Origin: Gordonia rhizosphera NBRC 16068
Lineage (GTDB): Bacteria > Actinomycetota > Actinomycetes > Mycobacteriales > Mycobacteriaceae
Direction: 5' to 3'
Length of the DNA stretch: 64,000 nt
Assembly (NCBI RefSeq): GCF_000298195.1
Contig: NZ_BAHC01000197.1
Span: forward strand, 1 to 64,000
This document shows positions 8,689-16,269 of this stretch, in pieces (position 1 is the stretch's first letter; every line of letters starts with the position of its first letter). Below the pieces are notes generated by a model, which was not told the origin of the DNA, searched no databases, and saw nothing but the letters and a program-made list of their open reading frames with translations. The translations under genes and the position numbers were made by a program.

Positions 8689-8979
8689 TCAGTCGTGGAA
8701 CTCGTTCTTCGGTAGCCGCGGCCGGGCCCCGGCCGGCCACCTCCGGTCCCGAACCCGCATGGTCCAGCCGGCGGGCGGCACACTGAAGTCCATCCAGCGG
8801 CCGTCGCCGAGCCACAACGACCAGCGGTCCTCGTCGGGAAAGTCACCCAGCCGCACGAACAGGGTCTGTGTGCCCGCGCGTGCGGTCACCCAGCCCTGAT
8901 CGTCGGGGTCGTCGCCGAAGACCACGACGGCCGCGAGTGCGGCCTCGAGGTCCTCGACACGATCCGAACGTCTCACCAT
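8689..8979 (-). CDS. Hypothetical protein, 96 aa
   Basis: Not recognised. 96 aa, soluble and acidic in the first half, then basic near the C-terminus (RVRDRRWPAGARPRLPKNEF). It is tryptophan-rich (six W), with a beta-rich pattern such as TLFVRLGDF and WSLWLGDGRW. A strong GGAGGAG ribosome site lies before the ATG, supporting a real gene. It is the last gene of a minus-strand run of small genes and converges on the MFS exporter. Confidence 0.65.
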   Translation of the reverse strand: MVRRSDRVEDLEAALAAVVVFGDDPDDQGWVTARAGTQTLFVRLGDFPDEDRWSLWLGDGRWMDFSVPPAGWTMRVRDRRWPAGARPRLPKNEFHD

Positions 8980-9014
8980 GGCAGGGCTCCTCCTGCGGTC
9001 GGTCCTCGCACCGG

Positions 9015-9638
9015 TCAGTCCTCGAAACGGACGCTGCTCACGGCGGCCGCGATCGACGCGCGGAACGACGCCGGTTCGGCTGCCGGAGCGGTTCCGGTGG
9101 CATGCAGCAGGTAGGCGACGTTGCCCCGCCGGTAGGCCGCATACCGCAGTGCGCAGAACCAGATCTGATCGTCGCCCAGGTAGGTTCCGGTCTGCATGGA
9201 GGAACCCTCGGTCCGGAACCCGGGCTGGGTGCGAGTCGCCTCCTGCTCACGCCAGTCGGGCAGCGAGCGGGTCTCGGTGAAGGCGTGGTCGATCAGCCCG
9301 GACACCGCGATCGGGTGATCGACGACGAAGCGGGTGAGCACGACCGCGATCGTCCCGTCGTGACAGTGATCGGCGACGAACAGCCGCAGATACCCCGCTG
9401 CGCTCGTCGAACGCCAGCAGCCGGCGTCGAGGTCGATGACGACCTCACCCGGGATGGAGCGTTCGTCGACGACCCGGCTCGCCGAGACAGCCATCCGTCG
9501 CAACCGATCGAGGATCGGGATGTCGCGACGGTCGGGCCGCCCGGGATGCCAAGGTCGTACGGAGGTGTCGCACGCCGCGGTGTTCCGACGCCGCAGGGTC
9601 GGTTCCGCGAGTAGGGGTTCCCGCCTCGATTCGGCCAC
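9015..9638 (-). CDS. Hypothetical protein, possibly LpqN/Mog1-like fold
   Basis: About 207 aa, not confidently recognised. The pattern is alternating beta strands with a closing FRASIAAAVSSVRFED segment. The stretch GTYLGDDQIWFCALRYAAYRRGNVAYLL is shortened here to its core VAYLLHATGT. This resembles LpqN/PsbP-type domains, but that is only a resemblance. I chose the GTG at 9638: a TATCCT -10 hexamer (complement 9646-9651) ends 7 nt before it, suggesting a leaderless transcript. A TTG at 9668 is the alternative start. No signal peptide was seen. Confidence 0.55.
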   Translation of the reverse strand: MAESRREPLLAEPTLRRRNTAACDTSVRPWHPGRPDRRDIPILDRLRRMAVSASRVVDERSIPGEVVIDLDAGCWRSTSAAGYLRLFVADHCHDGTIAVVLTRFVVDHPIAVSGLIDHAFTETRSLPDWREQEATRTQPGFRTEGSSMQTGTYLGDDQIWFCALRYAAYRRGNVAYLLHATGTAPAAEPASFRASIAAAVSSVRFED

Positions 9639-9677
9639 GAGGGCGAGGATAGTCAGGGACGCGCGCAACCGCCCCGA

Positions 9678-10193
9678 TCAACGCAGGGCGCGGCGTGTGA
9701 GTTCCGCGATATCGGCCGAAAACGCCACCAGCGTAACGAGTTCGACAGCGCAATCCGCGTCTTTGACACCACGGATCTGTTGGTGGACGGCGTCGTCGAG
9801 GGGCCATCCGTAGGCTCCCGACGAGATCAGTGGGAACGCGATCGATCCGGCGCCGAGAGCATCGGCCAGGCGCAGGCTGCGGCTGTAGCAGGCCCGCAGC
9901 ACCGCGGACCGGTCGTCGCGAGTCGAGTAGACCGGGCCGACGGTGTGGATCACCCACCGGGCCGGCAGGTTGCCGGCCGTAGTGGCCACCGCCGCCCCGG
10001 GCTCGAGCCCGGACGGCAGTGTGGTCTCCCGCAGGAGTCGACATTCGTCGAGGATCGACGGGCCGCCGGCACGATGGATCGCGCCATCCACACCGCCGCC
10101 ACCGAGCAGCGACGAGTTCGCCGCGTTCACGATGGCATCGACAGCGACGGTGGTGATGTCTCCGACGACGACGTCGATACCCATGGCGGGCAT
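9678..10193 (-). CDS. Macro-domain protein (O-acetyl-ADP-ribose deacetylase type)
   Basis: 171 aa, a single macro domain of the YmdB/MacroD class. These proteins hydrolyse O-acetyl-ADP-ribose or remove ADP-ribose from proteins. Hallmarks seen: VGDITTVAVDAIVNAANSSL with the ADP-ribose-binding asparagines, the GGGGVDGAIHRAGG loop, and the phosphate-binding loop FPLISSGAYGWP. The length matches the family. A second ATG three codons in is a possible start. It follows a two-helix small membrane protein by 9 bp and is probably co-transcribed with it. Confidence 0.9.
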   Translation of the reverse strand: MPAMGIDVVVGDITTVAVDAIVNAANSSLLGGGGVDGAIHRAGGPSILDECRLLRETTLPSGLEPGAAVATTAGNLPARWVIHTVGPVYSTRDDRSAVLRACYSRSLRLADALGAGSIAFPLISSGAYGWPLDDAVHQQIRGVKDADCAVELVTLVAFSADIAELTRRALR

Positions 10194-10202
10194 GCTACGG
10201 CG

Positions 10203-10412
10203 CTAGACCGATCCGTTGGTATGGTTGCGGGACCGCGACGACCGGAACAGCATGTAGCCGCCGTAGATCGCGAGGGCGAACAGGGCGAGCCAGAAGAGCC
10301 CCTTGAGCAGTGGGCCGATGATGATCAGTGCGATCAACGCCACTGCGATGACGCCGAGCACCTTCCAGAAGCCGAGTCCGTTTTTGGTGTTGTTCTGTGT
10401 TGAGTAGGTCAT
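10203..10412 (-). CDS. Small membrane protein, 69 aa
   Basis: 69 aa with two adjacent hydrophobic segments (WKVLGVIAVALIALIIIGPL and FWLALFALAIYGGYMLF), a polar N-terminus and a short basic C-terminal tail. Not assigned to a family; similar two-helix proteins are common and usually uncharacterised. A weak GGAG site precedes the ATG. Only 9 bp separates it from the macro-domain gene downstream. Confidence 0.65.
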   Translation of the reverse strand: MTYSTQNNTKNGLGFWKVLGVIAVALIALIIIGPLLKGLFWLALFALAIYGGYMLFRSSRSRNHTNGSV

Positions 10413-10474
10413 GACTCCACTGTGCCCCCATTCCTTCGGGAAATCACCAGGCGAAAGGCTAATTCGGGGAAAGA

Positions 10475-10960
10475 TCAGGGGTATCCCTGACGTGCACCGG
10501 ATGGCGGTGACGTGCGGTTTTCACCCAGCACCACCGGCTCGGTGTAGGAGCACCCCAGTTGCTCGGGCGCCGCGAAACCGCAGCGGTCCCGGAACCACGC
10601 CACGCAGATTTCCGCGACGCGCCGGCGCGACCGGCTCATCAGGTAGCCGTGCGTGCAGTCGGAGAACGCGCCGTCGTAGTGCCAGATGTCGCGTGACTCA
10701 CGAGGCACGCCGTATCCGCCGAGCAGGGGCACCGACATCACCGTCGTGGACAGACGCAGCAAGAAGGTCGACGAGCTGAGCGCCTGGATCTGTGCGCAGT
10801 CGACGTCGGGCGCGTCGGCGTCGACCGGGGCGTCGTGCGGCCCGATGTCGAGGACCGCCGCCCGGGGCATGTCGCCCATCGAATCGACCAGCCAACGTTC
10901 CATGAACTCCCAGTCCATGCCCATCGACGCGTCCGCGCGGGCGTCGGGTTGCTGCGTCAC
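10475..10960 (-). CDS. Hypothetical protein, 161 aa
   Basis: Not recognised. I chose the GTG at 10960 because AGGAGGT lies 6 nt before it. The frame is open further up to 11026, but no ribosome site is seen there. The protein is soluble with an acidic N-terminal helix (MDWEFMERWLVDSMGD) and a mixed alpha/beta middle. Several cysteines occur (C in VDCAQI, FSDCTHG, ICVAWF, DRCGF, LGCSY), which is unusual for a short actinobacterial protein. It is transcribed divergently from the Nudix gene, sharing a 119-bp gap. Confidence 0.6.
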   Translation of the reverse strand: MTQQPDARADASMGMDWEFMERWLVDSMGDMPRAAVLDIGPHDAPVDADAPDVDCAQIQALSSSTFLLRLSTTVMSVPLLGGYGVPRESRDIWHYDGAFSDCTHGYLMSRSRRRVAEICVAWFRDRCGFAAPEQLGCSYTEPVVLGENRTSPPSGARQGYP

Positions 10961-11079
10961 CGAAACCTCCTGTGTCTCCGACTGCGAAACCAGTTGCGAA
11001 AACAGTGAAGCATCGGCCACCGACAATTCCGGCCGACCACCGCGATGCGCCGGATCCGCGGACCGGGCAGGATGGCGAC

Positions 11080-11553
11080 GTGCCGATACCCGAGTTCATC
11101 CGCGCCCTCCGCCACCATGTCGGACACGACCCGTTGTGGTTGACGGGGGTCAGTGCGGTGGTCCGCGACCACAGCGGCCACATCCTGCTGACCCGACGTG
11201 CGGACACCGGACAGTGGGCGGTGGTGTCCGGGGTGCTCGAACCCGGCGAGGAGCCGGCCCGCGCCGTCGTCCGCGAGATCAGCGAGGAGACCGGCATCGT
11301 CGCCGAAGTACTGCGACTGACCAGCGTGGACGTCACCCCGATGATCACCTACCCGAACGGCGACCAGACGCAATACCTCGACGTGTGCTTCGCGGCCCGC
11401 CACCTCGACGGTGACCCGCACCCGGCCGACGACGAGAACACCGACGTGGCGTGGTTCGGGGTCGACGAGCTGCCCGAGAACCTCGCCGAGACGTCGCGAC
11501 TACGGATCGCGAAGGCGCTGCGCGACGATCCGGCCGCGTGGTTCCGACGCTAG
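11080..11553 (+). CDS. Nudix hydrolase
   Basis: 157 aa. The Nudix box is complete in GVLEPGEEPARAVVREISEETG (its core being GEEPARAVVREISEETG), giving the metal-binding REISEE. Nudix enzymes cleave nucleoside diphosphates linked to another moiety; the substrate here is unknown. I chose the GTG at 11080 with an AGGATGG ribosome site. The frame is open to 10972, but that would run into the divergent neighbour's 5' end and the sequence there has no family character. It is followed 88 bp later by a quinone oxidoreductase. Confidence 0.85.
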   Translation: MPIPEFIRALRHHVGHDPLWLTGVSAVVRDHSGHILLTRRADTGQWAVVSGVLEPGEEPARAVVREISEETGIVAEVLRLTSVDVTPMITYPNGDQTQYLDVCFAARHLDGDPHPADDENTDVAWFGVDELPENLAETSRLRIAKALRDDPAAWFRR

Positions 11554-11641
11554 TGTCCGGTATGCCGGGGACGCGCGCGATTTCACCAACGTCGGCGATG
11601 CCCGTCGGAATAGTGGGCACGCCGGGTCCCTTGAACCAGGC

Positions 11642-12571
11642 ATGGCGTACAGAGTTGTCGCAACGACGTATGGGGATCCCGTCGACGTCCTCGAGGTCGT
11701 CGAGGTCACCGTCGATGACCCCGGACCCGGTGAGGTGATCGTCGAGAACCGGGCGATCGGGATGAATCCGGCCGACGTCAAGGCGGTCCGCGGGCTGATG
11801 GGCCGCAACGAGGCCAAGTTGCCATTGGCCCTCGGATTCGAGGCCGCGGGGGTGGTGACCGCGGTGGGCGCCGATGTCACCGGTCTCGCCGTCGGCGACG
11901 AGGTCGTCGTCTATCCAGCCGCCGGCTGCTACTGCGAGACGATGGCGGTCAAGGCATCGGCCGTCCACCGCAAACCCGCGTCCCTCGACTTTCCGCACGC
12001 CGCCGGCCTGCTCCTGGCCGGGGTGACCGCGGCCGACGCCGTCGCCACCGCCGAGGTGACCGACGCCGACACCGTGCTCGTCCACGGCGGCTCCGGGGCC
12101 GTCGGTACCATCGCGATCCAGCTCGCCCGCACGGTCGGCGCCACGGTGATCGCCACCGCGAGCCCCGCCAACCACGAACACCTGCGCTCGATGGGCGCGG
12201 TCCCGGTCGCCTACGGCGAGGGACTCCTCGACAGAGTGCGCGCCGCGGCAAGCGCACCGGTGACGAAGGTGATCGACACGGTCGGCAACGACGAGGCGAT
12301 CGACACCTCCCTGGCGCTGGTCGACGATCCGGCCTCGATCGTGAGCATCGCGGCGTTCACGCGGACCGCGGACGGCATCGTCGTCATCGACGGCAGCTCA
12401 CCGAGCAGCAGACGGCACCGCGCCGAGGCGATCGACCGTCTGCTCGCCGACGCGGGGTCGGGAGCGCTGGTGATCGAGGTCGCCAAGACCTTCGCGCTGC
12501 GCGACGCGCCGGCGGCGATGAACGAGCTACTCTCCGCGCATCCGCGCGGCAAGTTCGTCCTGCTTCCCTGA
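11642..12571 (+). CDS. Zinc-independent MDR/quinone oxidoreductase
   Basis: 309 aa medium-chain dehydrogenase/reductase of the NADPH:quinone oxidoreductase (QOR) group. N-terminal GroES-like domain (to about residue 120), then a Rossmann domain with the nucleotide motif VHGGSGAVGTIAIQLA. There are no zinc-ligand cysteines, which sets it apart from alcohol dehydrogenases. It probably reduces quinones or alpha,beta-unsaturated carbonyls with NADPH. The ATG at 11642 is used. The open frame extends upstream inside the Nudix gene on the same strand in another frame, so that part is rejected. Confidence 0.85.
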   Translation: MAYRVVATTYGDPVDVLEVVEVTVDDPGPGEVIVENRAIGMNPADVKAVRGLMGRNEAKLPLALGFEAAGVVTAVGADVTGLAVGDEVVVYPAAGCYCETMAVKASAVHRKPASLDFPHAAGLLLAGVTAADAVATAEVTDADTVLVHGGSGAVGTIAIQLARTVGATVIATASPANHEHLRSMGAVPVAYGEGLLDRVRAAASAPVTKVIDTVGNDEAIDTSLALVDDPASIVSIAAFTRTADGIVVIDGSSPSSRRHRAEAIDRLLADAGSGALVIEVAKTFALRDAPAAMNELLSAHPRGKFVLLP

Positions 12572-12626
12572 CAGCACGGACCCACCCACCACCGCACTCT
12601 CCACATCCAAGATGAAAGGTGATCAG

Positions 12627-13463
12627 TTGTCCATTCCCACAATCACTCTCAACAATGGTGTGACCATCCCACAGCTCGGTTTCGGCGTCTTCAAGATCGA
12701 GCCCGACAAGACGAAGGCCGCGACGCTGACCGCGCTCGAGGTCGGCTACCGCCACATCGACACCGCCGAGATGTACGGCAACGAGAAGGGGGTCGGCGAG
12801 GCGGTCCGCGAGTCGGGCATCCCGCGCGACGAGGTGTTCATCACCAGTAAACTCAACAACGGTTTCCACGCCTACGACGACGCGCTGCGCGCCACCGACC
12901 AGACGCTGGCCGACCTGGGCGTCGACGCGGTCGACCTGTTCCTGATCCACTGGCCCATGCCCGCGGTCGGCGACTTCGTGGAGACCTGGCGCGCCATGGA
13001 GAAGATCTACGCCGACAGCAAGGCCCGGGCGATCGGCGTCTCGAACTTCCAGCAGACCCATCTCGAACGGCTCTTCGCCGAAACCGAGACGGTGCCGGCG
13101 GTCAATCAGATCGAGGTGCACCCCTACCTCACGCAGAACGTGTTGCGCGCCTTCGATTCCGAGCACGACATCGCGACCGAGGCGTGGTCGCCGATCGCCA
13201 AGGGCGAGGTGCTCGACAACCCGGTGATCACCAAGATCGCCACCGAGAAGGGCCGCACCGCCGCCCAGGTCACGCTGCGTTGGCACATCCAGCGCGGCGA
13301 CATCGTGTTCCCCAAGTCGGTGACCCGCTCGCGGGTCGAGGAGAACTTCGACATCTTCGACTTCGAGTTGTCGGTCGAGGACGTCGCCGCCATCGATGGC
13401 CTGAACAGGAACTACCGCACCGGCCCGGATCCCGACGAGTTCAACTTCATTCCGGGCCGCTGA
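12627..13463 (+). CDS. Aldo/keto reductase (2,5-diketogluconate reductase type)
   Basis: 278 aa (beta/alpha)8 NADPH-dependent reductase. Family signatures: GYRHIDTAEMYGNE (catalytic Asp/Tyr), LFLIHWPMP (catalytic His), AIGVSNFQ, and the NADPH-binding C-terminal VFPKSVTRSRVEEN. The upstream ATG at 12612 has no ribosome site, whereas AAAGG at 12615-12619 lies correctly before a TTG at 12627. I therefore prefer TTG as the start, giving SIPTITLNNG at the N-terminus, typical of the family. The gene lies 55 bp after the quinone reductase; both may serve carbonyl detoxification. Confidence 0.85.
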   Translation: MSIPTITLNNGVTIPQLGFGVFKIEPDKTKAATLTALEVGYRHIDTAEMYGNEKGVGEAVRESGIPRDEVFITSKLNNGFHAYDDALRATDQTLADLGVDAVDLFLIHWPMPAVGDFVETWRAMEKIYADSKARAIGVSNFQQTHLERLFAETETVPAVNQIEVHPYLTQNVLRAFDSEHDIATEAWSPIAKGEVLDNPVITKIATEKGRTAAQVTLRWHIQRGDIVFPKSVTRSRVEENFDIFDFELSVEDVAAIDGLNRNYRTGPDPDEFNFIPGR

Positions 13464-13485
13464 GCGGCTACGCCACAATGATCCC

Positions 13486-14664
13486 ATGAGGATCTCCGCG
13501 CGCGCCGAAGCCGTCACGCCCTTCTATGCGATGGAATTCGGCAAGCGTGCCGCGGAACTCGAGGCCGGCGGCGCCGATGTGGTCAAACTCAGCATCGGCG
13601 AGCCGGACTTCGGCGCGCCGCCGGCCTTCCTCGCCGCGGTGCGCGAACTGACCGACGGGCGTCCGCTGACCTACACCGGCGCGCTGGGCCTGCCCGAGCT
13701 GAGGGTGGCGATCGCCGGGTTCTGCGCACACCGTTTCGGCGCCGAGGTCGACCCCGAGCGGGTGGTGGTGACCTCGGGTGCGTCGGCGGCGCTGCTGCTC
13801 AGCTGCGCCGGGCTGATCGATCCCGGCGACGAGGTCCTCGTCGCCGATCCGTCCTACCCGTGCAACCGCCGGTTCGCGGAAAGCTTCGGCGCGCACGTGC
13901 GGTTGGTACCGACCACACCGGCGACCCGCTTCCAGCTGACCACCGAGCTCGTCGCCGACGCGTGGGGTGCGCATACCCGCGGGGTGATGATCGCGTCACC
14001 GTCGAATCCCACCGGCACGTCGGTCCCGTACGACGAACTCGTCCGGATGTGTCGTGCGGTGGAAGAGCGCGGCGGATGGCGCATCGTCGACGAGATCTAC
14101 CTCGGCCTCGCCGACGACGACACCGACGGCACGCCGCCCCGCAGCATCCTGGCCGACGATCCGGGCGCGATCGTCATCAACAGCTTCTCCAAGTACTTCG
14201 GCATGACCGGGTGGCGGTTGGGCTGGTGTGTGGTCCCCGAGGACTTCGTACCCGTCCTCGAACGGCTCGCCCAGAACTACTACATCTGCCCGCCGACTCC
14301 GGCGCAGTATGCGGCCCTGGAGTGCTTCACACCCGAGTCTCTGGCGCTGACCGAGGCGCGGCGCGAGGAGTTCCGCATTCGTCGCGAACTCGTCGTCGAG
14401 GGGCTGGCCCGGATCGGCCTGGATGTCCCGGTGGTTCCCGACGGCGCGTTCTACGTCTACATCGACGTCGCGAGCACCGGCCTCACGTCGGCCGAGTTCT
14501 GCGACCGCGCGCTCAGCGAAGCGCACGTATCCCTTACGCCGGGAAAGGATTTCGGCCATCACACCGCCGACGACCACATCCGGTTGTCCTATGCGGCGTC
14601 CGCCGACGAGCTCAGCGAGGGCCTGCGGCGTCTCGGGGAGTTCGTGTCGTCGCTGGGTGGGTGA
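13486..14664 (+). CDS. PLP-dependent class I/II aminotransferase
   Basis: 392 aa fold-type I aminotransferase. The Schiff-base lysine is K236 in NSFSKYFGMTGWRLG. The GASAALLLSC region binds the cofactor phosphate, and SPSNPTGT and the aspartate in IVDEIYLG bind the ring. Close in appearance to aspartate/aromatic or alanine-type aminotransferases (AspC/YfdZ group); the amino donor cannot be assigned. The ATG lies 22 bp after the aldo/keto reductase stop, so co-transcription is possible. Confidence 0.87.
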   Translation: MRISARAEAVTPFYAMEFGKRAAELEAGGADVVKLSIGEPDFGAPPAFLAAVRELTDGRPLTYTGALGLPELRVAIAGFCAHRFGAEVDPERVVVTSGASAALLLSCAGLIDPGDEVLVADPSYPCNRRFAESFGAHVRLVPTTPATRFQLTTELVADAWGAHTRGVMIASPSNPTGTSVPYDELVRMCRAVEERGGWRIVDEIYLGLADDDTDGTPPRSILADDPGAIVINSFSKYFGMTGWRLGWCVVPEDFVPVLERLAQNYYICPPTPAQYAALECFTPESLALTEARREEFRIRRELVVEGLARIGLDVPVVPDGAFYVYIDVASTGLTSAEFCDRALSEAHVSLTPGKDFGHHTADDHIRLSYAASADELSEGLRRLGEFVSSLGG

Positions 14665-14802
14665 CCGACCGCACCTGTCCGCTATGCCAGTTCCGCAGCC
14701 GACCCGGCGTCCCTAGACTTCCATAGACTGCACTCGGCGGCCCTTCGTCTTCCCCGGGGGCAGCACGGAGAATGGCACATCAGAGAGGATGGCGTCGTCA
14801 GC

Positions 14803-16005
14803 GTGAGCACACCGATCACCGACCCGTACCGGATCGTCCAGGCCGTCCGCCAGGTCGTCACCGCCACCACCGGTGGAACACCCAACGTCCCGGGCGTCGT
14901 CGCCGGCGTGACCACCGACAAGGAGACGATCGCGCTGACCGCGTCCGGCGTGCGCGCCCTCGACCGGCCGGACCCGATGACCACCGACACCGTCTTCGCG
15001 ATCTTCTCCACCACCAAGGCGATCACCGCGACCGTCGCCCTCAAACTCGTCGAGGACGGCCGACTCGACCTCGACGCCCCCGCCAAGGAGTACGTGCCCG
15101 ATCTCGCCGACGTCGCGGTCATCGAGGGCTTCGACGACGCCGGCGCACCCCTGCTGCGAGCGCCGAAGTCCGACCCCACAACCCGCCAATTGCTCACCCA
15201 CACAGCAGGATTCGGGTACGACTTCTTCAACGAGGACTATCTGCGACTGACCCGCGACCACGGCGTCCCGAGCATCATCAGCGCCACCATCGAGTCGCTG
15301 AACACGCCATTGCTGTTCGACCCTGGCACCCGGTGGGAGTACGGCGCGAACATGGACTGGGCGGGTCTGGTGATCGAGGGGATCACCGGGATGCGCCTCG
15401 GTGACGCGATGTCGGAGTACCTGTTCTCCCCGTTGGGGATGTCGGACACCGGGTTCACCCTCACCCGCGACATGGCCGGGCGACGGGCCGTCATGCATCA
15501 CCGCAACGACGACGGGTCACTGGCCCCCAATCACAAGTGGTCGTTGCCCTCCGATCCGGCCATCCACATGGGTGGGCACGGCCTGTGGTCGACCGTCGGG
15601 GACTATCTCAAGTTCATCCGGATGTGGTTGAACGATGGCGAATCCGACTCCGGCGACCAGGTCCTGCGACCGGAGACGATCGCCGATGCCGCACGCAGCC
15701 ACATCGGCGATCTCAAGGTGACGGTGCTGCCCGGGGTCATCCCGGCCCTGTCCCACGACGCCGAGTTCTTCCCGGGTATGCCCAAGTCGTGGGCGCTGAG
15801 CTTCATGGTCAACGACGAGGACGCGCCCACCGGACGTCCCGCCGGTTCGCTGGCCTGGGCCGGACTGGCGAACCTCTACTACTGGATCGATCGACGCAAC
15901 AAGATCGGCGGATACTGGGCGACCCAGATCTTCCCCTTCGCCGATCCCACCTCCGTGGGCGGCTACCTCGACTTCGAGACCGCCACCTACCGCGCCCTCG
16001 GCTGA
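14803..16005 (+). CDS. Serine hydrolase of the beta-lactamase/esterase family
   Basis: 400 aa, class C beta-lactamase fold (family VIII esterase-like). The nucleophile motif is S69-T-T-K72 in VFAIFSTTKAITA. A tyrosine motif follows in WEYGANMDWAG, and a conserved HTAGFGYDFFNEDY region matches cytoplasmic esterases such as EstB. No signal peptide is seen, so it probably acts inside the cell on ester substrates rather than as a resistance enzyme. The start is a GTG at 14803. TAGACT hexamers near 14714 and 14725 could be -10 boxes. Confidence 0.82.
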   Translation: MSTPITDPYRIVQAVRQVVTATTGGTPNVPGVVAGVTTDKETIALTASGVRALDRPDPMTTDTVFAIFSTTKAITATVALKLVEDGRLDLDAPAKEYVPDLADVAVIEGFDDAGAPLLRAPKSDPTTRQLLTHTAGFGYDFFNEDYLRLTRDHGVPSIISATIESLNTPLLFDPGTRWEYGANMDWAGLVIEGITGMRLGDAMSEYLFSPLGMSDTGFTLTRDMAGRRAVMHHRNDDGSLAPNHKWSLPSDPAIHMGGHGLWSTVGDYLKFIRMWLNDGESDSGDQVLRPETIADAARSHIGDLKVTVLPGVIPALSHDAEFFPGMPKSWALSFMVNDEDAPTGRPAGSLAWAGLANLYYWIDRRNKIGGYWATQIFPFADPTSVGGYLDFETATYRALG

Positions 16006-16031
16006 GCCGCTCGGCTGAGCCCTCTAGCAGT

Positions 16032-16096
16032 TCTTCCCCCGGACTTCGGGTCGCCCACTGTCGCAGGTTGGGAATCTTCGGAAGTCCGGGGGAAGA
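16032..16096. repeat. Palindromic repeat, copy 1 (perfect 16-bp stem)
   Basis: The arms at 16032-16047 (TCTTCCCCCGGACTTC) and 16081-16096 are perfectly complementary, with a 33-nt loop. The loop resembles that of a second element at 37751-37799 (shared GGTCG, GCAGG, GGG and ATC blocks), so both appear to be copies of one repeat family. It lies 26 bp after the esterase stop and may double as a terminator before the prm operon. Confidence 0.7.
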
Positions 16097-16167
16097 GCCC
16101 TTTCTTGGGGGTCACCTGCACAGATATGGGACCTACAGCCCTGGTGTAGCGCAGCAAATCGTGCGCT

Positions 16168-16182
16168 GTCTCACAGTGAGAC
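16168..16182. promoter_or_regulatory. Candidate activator operator upstream of prmA
   Basis: Near-perfect 15-bp palindrome: GTCTCAC (16168-16174), one central base, GTGAGAC (16176-16182). It lies 88 bp before the prmA start, the usual position for a Fis/AcoR-type activator. The regulator gene at 25555 sits at the far end of the same cluster. No confident -10/-35 was identified between this site and prmA. Confidence 0.6.
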
Positions 16183-16269
16183 GGGTGTGTCGCAGATCAC
16201 CCTGTTGTATCGAAAGCGCTTCAGCCCAGCAGGCCGGCACCGCGCCGGCTCTCTCTCAGGAGGCGCACA

